A DNA stretch of 64,000 nt, taken from the NCBI GenBank assembly GCA_021651055.1, contig JAJHOH010000001.1:2294001-2358000 (forward strand). The letters are read 5' to 3'. Positions 61,971 through 64,000 of the stretch are shown here, piece by piece. The notes under the pieces are model-generated. The model was not told the origin of the DNA. It ran no database searches and saw only the letters and a list, made by a program, of their open reading frames with translations. The stretch comes from Candidatus Manganitrophus morganii. Its GTDB lineage: Bacteria; Nitrospirota; Nitrospiria; SBBL01; Manganitrophaceae. How positions within the stretch are numbered: the first letter of the stretch is position 1; each line of letters opens with the position of its first letter. The position numbers and the translations under genes were made by a program.

Positions 61971-63509
61971 CTAAGAGGGACGGGAGATGTTCAGCTTTTT
62001 CATTTTATGTTGAAGGGTGGTCCGTTTCATTCCGAGGCGGGCGGCTGCGCCGGCGGGCCCGGCGATGACCCAATTGGCCTCATTCAGAATTCGAAGGATA
62101 TGTTCTCTCTCGGCGCTCTCGAGCGTCGAGACGCGGTGGGGCGCCGCCTCGGAAGAACGTTTCAGTTCCGTGAGCGGAACGAAAAGGGTCGATTCTTGCG
62201 AGAGGATCACCGCGCGTTCGATCATATTCTCAAGCTCCCGAATATTGCCGGGCCAGTCATACCCTGTCAACGCTTCCATCGTCTCGGCGGAGATCGCCTC
62301 GATCTGTTTGTTCATCCGTCTCGAATATTTCTGGGCAAAGTATCTCACCAGTAAAGGGATGTCTTCGGGCCGCTCGCGCAGCGGCGGCAATAAGATCGGA
62401 AAGACATTCAGGCGATAGTAGAGGTCGCTTCGGAACGCTTTATCGGCAATCATCCGGGGCAGGTCGCGGTTCGTCGCCGTCACCAGGCGGACGTTGACCT
62501 TAATCGTTCTATTGCTCCCCAGCCGTTCGAACTCTTGCTCTTGAAGCACCCGCAACAGTTTTGCCTGCAGCTCCAGCGGGATGTCTCCGACTTCATCCAT
62601 AAACAGCGTTCCCTGATGGGCCAGTTCGAACCGGCCGATCTTCTGGGCGATGGCGCCGGTGAAAGCCCCCCGCTCATGGCCGAAGAGCTCGCTCTCCAAC
62701 AAGCCCATCGGGATCGCCGCGCAGTTGATTTTCACGAAGGTCCGCTCGCGCCGCCCGCTTAAGTTGTGAATCGCGCGCGCGATCAGCTCCTTGCCGGTGC
62801 CGGTTTCTCCCTGGATCAGCACCGTCGAGTCGGTCGAGGCGACCGTCTCCGCCTGCTTCAAAACACGCTTCAGCGCCTTGCTCTCTCCGATGATCTCCGT
62901 AAAGTTATGCTCGGTGTGAATTTCGTCTTCTAAGTAGAGTTTTTCCTGCGCCAGCTTGTCTTTGAGCCGGCTGATTTCTTGATAGGCCAGGACGTTTTCG
63001 ACGGCCACGGCGACCTGTCTTCCCACCTGCTCCAAGAATTCCAGATCTTCCCGATCCCATGCTTCGCTTTTTGAGCTGGTAAATCCCATCGCGCCCAGCT
63101 TGCGAAGGGCGGTCGTCAATGGGACGAAACAACAGGAGAGGGCGCCGTCTTCCCGCATCAACTGAATGACCCTCGACCAACGCACTTCTTTGGAAAGATC
63201 GGGAACAAGAACAGACCGCTGGTTTTTCCAGACGAACCCGTCCGGACACGCATCAATCGGGGCTTCGAGGCCCCCTACGATCTCGGCGGGAACATTGGCC
63301 TGAAGGGTGTGCAGCCGCATCAGGTTGCGATCGGGATCATAGAGCGAGAGGGCCACATAATTCACATGAACGACCGCGGGAAGTCGCTGTGCCAACTCTC
63401 GGAACAATTCGTCAAGATCCCGGCGAAGGGAGATCACCTCCGCGACCTCCAGTAAAGAGCGGTATCGCCGGGCCTGACGATCGGATGTTTGGGTTAAGTG
63501 ATGGTTCAT
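61971..63509 (-). CDS. GAF-domain sigma-54-dependent activator (FhlA/NorR-like)
   Basis: A 512-residue enhancer-binding protein. A GAF domain occupies about residues 15-175, a linker coiled coil 175-205, and the AAA+ domain follows with Walker A G-E-T-G-T-G-K at 234-240, GAFTGA at 281-286 and Walker B near L-F-M-D-E-V-G-D. A Fis-type helix-turn-helix ([17 protein letters not shown]) ends the protein. The GAF domain resembles FhlA/NorR sensors of small molecules. Its promoter shares sequence with that of the NmrA-like gene. Confidence 0.92.
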   Translation of the reverse strand: MNHHLTQTSDRQARRYRSLLEVAEVISLRRDLDELFRELAQRLPAVVHVNYVALSLYDPDRNLMRLHTLQANVPAEIVGGLEAPIDACPDGFVWKNQRSVLVPDLSKEVRWSRVIQLMREDGALSCCFVPLTTALRKLGAMGFTSSKSEAWDREDLEFLEQVGRQVAVAVENVLAYQEISRLKDKLAQEKLYLEDEIHTEHNFTEIIGESKALKRVLKQAETVASTDSTVLIQGETGTGKELIARAIHNLSGRRERTFVKINCAAIPMGLLESELFGHERGAFTGAIAQKIGRFELAHQGTLFMDEVGDIPLELQAKLLRVLQEQEFERLGSNRTIKVNVRLVTATNRDLPRMIADKAFRSDLYYRLNVFPILLPPLRERPEDIPLLVRYFAQKYSRRMNKQIEAISAETMEALTGYDWPGNIRELENMIERAVILSQESTLFVPLTELKRSSEAAPHRVSTLESAEREHILRILNEANWVIAGPAGAAARLGMKRTTLQHKMKKLNISRPS

Positions 63510-63546
63510 CAGCGAAGCGCTTTCTCGTGCGGAAATGGATGGGTAT

Positions 63547-63575
63547 ATCTTAGTTCAGGAAGGGGGAAATTGCAA
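63547..63575 (-). promoter_or_regulatory. Promoter of the GAF-type activator gene
   Basis: TTGCAA (63575-63570) and TAAGAT (63552-63547) on the minus strand, spacing 17 bases. The spacer and flanks repeat those upstream of the NmrA-like gene (CTCGTTTGCAAT ... CCTGAACTAAGAT). Here only one half of the operator palindrome is kept. Confidence 0.6.
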
Positions 63576-63592
63576 ACGAGGAGACGGCGGGT

Positions 63593-64000
63593 CTATCGGT
63601 CGTAGACTTCGATGAACCACTTCGGTTGCATCTCATCTAAATCGGTTCTTCGGTTGTTCGAGAGATATTTCGCCGGGTCCAGAACCGCCGGCGTTCCGCT
63701 TTCCCGGACAAAGACCACCCAGTGCCAAAAGGGCTGCCCGTTATCAACGTGGTATTTGATTGAAAGAAGCGCCCTCTCCGGGAGGCTCTCCCAGGAAGTG
63801 AACGGCGTTTCTTGCTCAGAGACCCGGATGTCGTATTCCGCAAGAATGCGCCTCACGTAGGTCGTGTCGGAGTAAAAGCCGGGGATCCGCCGCAAAGATG
63901 CCGATGCTGTTTGCAAGCGCCTTTACTTCCGCATAACGCCGTTTTGCCAACATCGCCACATTCGCGAAGCCGCAGCCGGTCGGCTCTTCTTGTATGACAA
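63593..64000 (-). pseudogene. C39-like cysteine peptidase gene with a frameshift, cut by the window end
   Basis: Two frames on the minus strand together encode a C39-type papain-like domain. The upstream frame has E-E-P-T-G-C-G-F-A-N-V-A-M-L-A with the catalytic Cys, then A-A-D-P-R-L. The continuing frame has Y-S-D-T-T-Y-V-R-R-I-L-A, then H in W-H-W-V-V-F-V and D in V-L-D-P-A, completing Cys-His-Asp. The two join if one base is removed from the AAAA run at 63874-63877. It could be a true pseudogene or a sequencing error; the start is beyond the window. Confidence 0.65.

Overview
The window reads as one contiguous chromosomal segment of a GC-rich, diderm bacterium. Support for an outer membrane comes from a BBP2-type porin, a small beta-barrel protein and several lipoproteins with lipobox cysteines. 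Sigma-54 activators, duplicated amt-glnK pairs, a RpoH-type sigma factor and many c-type or oxidative-stress genes would fit Nitrospirota or a delta-proteobacterium-like lineage. That placement is inference; no rRNA is present. Gene density is high, both strands are used, and there is no prophage, CRISPR array or complete insertion sequence.

Layout. 0-7.4 kb: YbgC thioesterase, ClpS, a TPR protein, a CbbQ/CbbO-type MoxR ATPase plus VWA pair, a small unknown protein and the GTPase Der. 7.4-16.3 kb: a six-domain hybrid histidine kinase, a TfoX-N protein, a phospholipase D-type cardiolipin synthase with a YbhN-like membrane protein, a Mut7-C protein and a TPR protein. 16.4-27.5 kb: the main functional block, an ammonium-uptake and nitrogen-signalling module. 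It holds a PspF-like sigma-54 activator behind its own leader and terminator, a sigma-54 promoter, two tandem leader RNAs each ending in a terminator, then porin-amt-glnK. An antiporter-like protein and a glnD-amt-glnK operon follow. 27.5-41.7 kb: FolB, a thioredoxin-like ferredoxin, RpoH and Hsp20, MsrB, HrpB, a cold-shock protein with a terminator in its leader, a cupredoxin, Ada, Tex and two tRNAs (Leu-TAA, Asn-GTT).

41.7-44.7 kb is an AT-richer accessory patch: a HigBA toxin-antitoxin pair with a palindromic operator, the wreck of a RAYT (REP-associated tyrosine transposase), and a coiled-coil protein with two zinc ribbons. 44.7-64 kb returns to ordinary content. It has PrxQ, BolA next to a monothiol glutaredoxin, a SAM hydrolase-family protein, a radical SAM protein, an ABC-2 exporter, a second Hsp20 and glutathione peroxidase. 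It also has an acyl-CoA dehydrogenase, a HAD phosphatase fused to a HerA-like ATPase, an SMR exporter, a cytochrome c, an NmrA-like protein, a GAF-type sigma-54 activator and a frameshifted C39-like peptidase at the right edge.

The most notable structure is the leader RNA upstream of porin-amt-glnK. It is a 110-bp tandem duplication in which each copy has two hexaloop hairpins, the second mutually exclusive with an intrinsic terminator. This is the architecture of ANTAR-protein antitermination targets, here doubled and placed behind a sigma-54 promoter. No ANTAR protein is encoded in the window, so the assignment is a structural inference.
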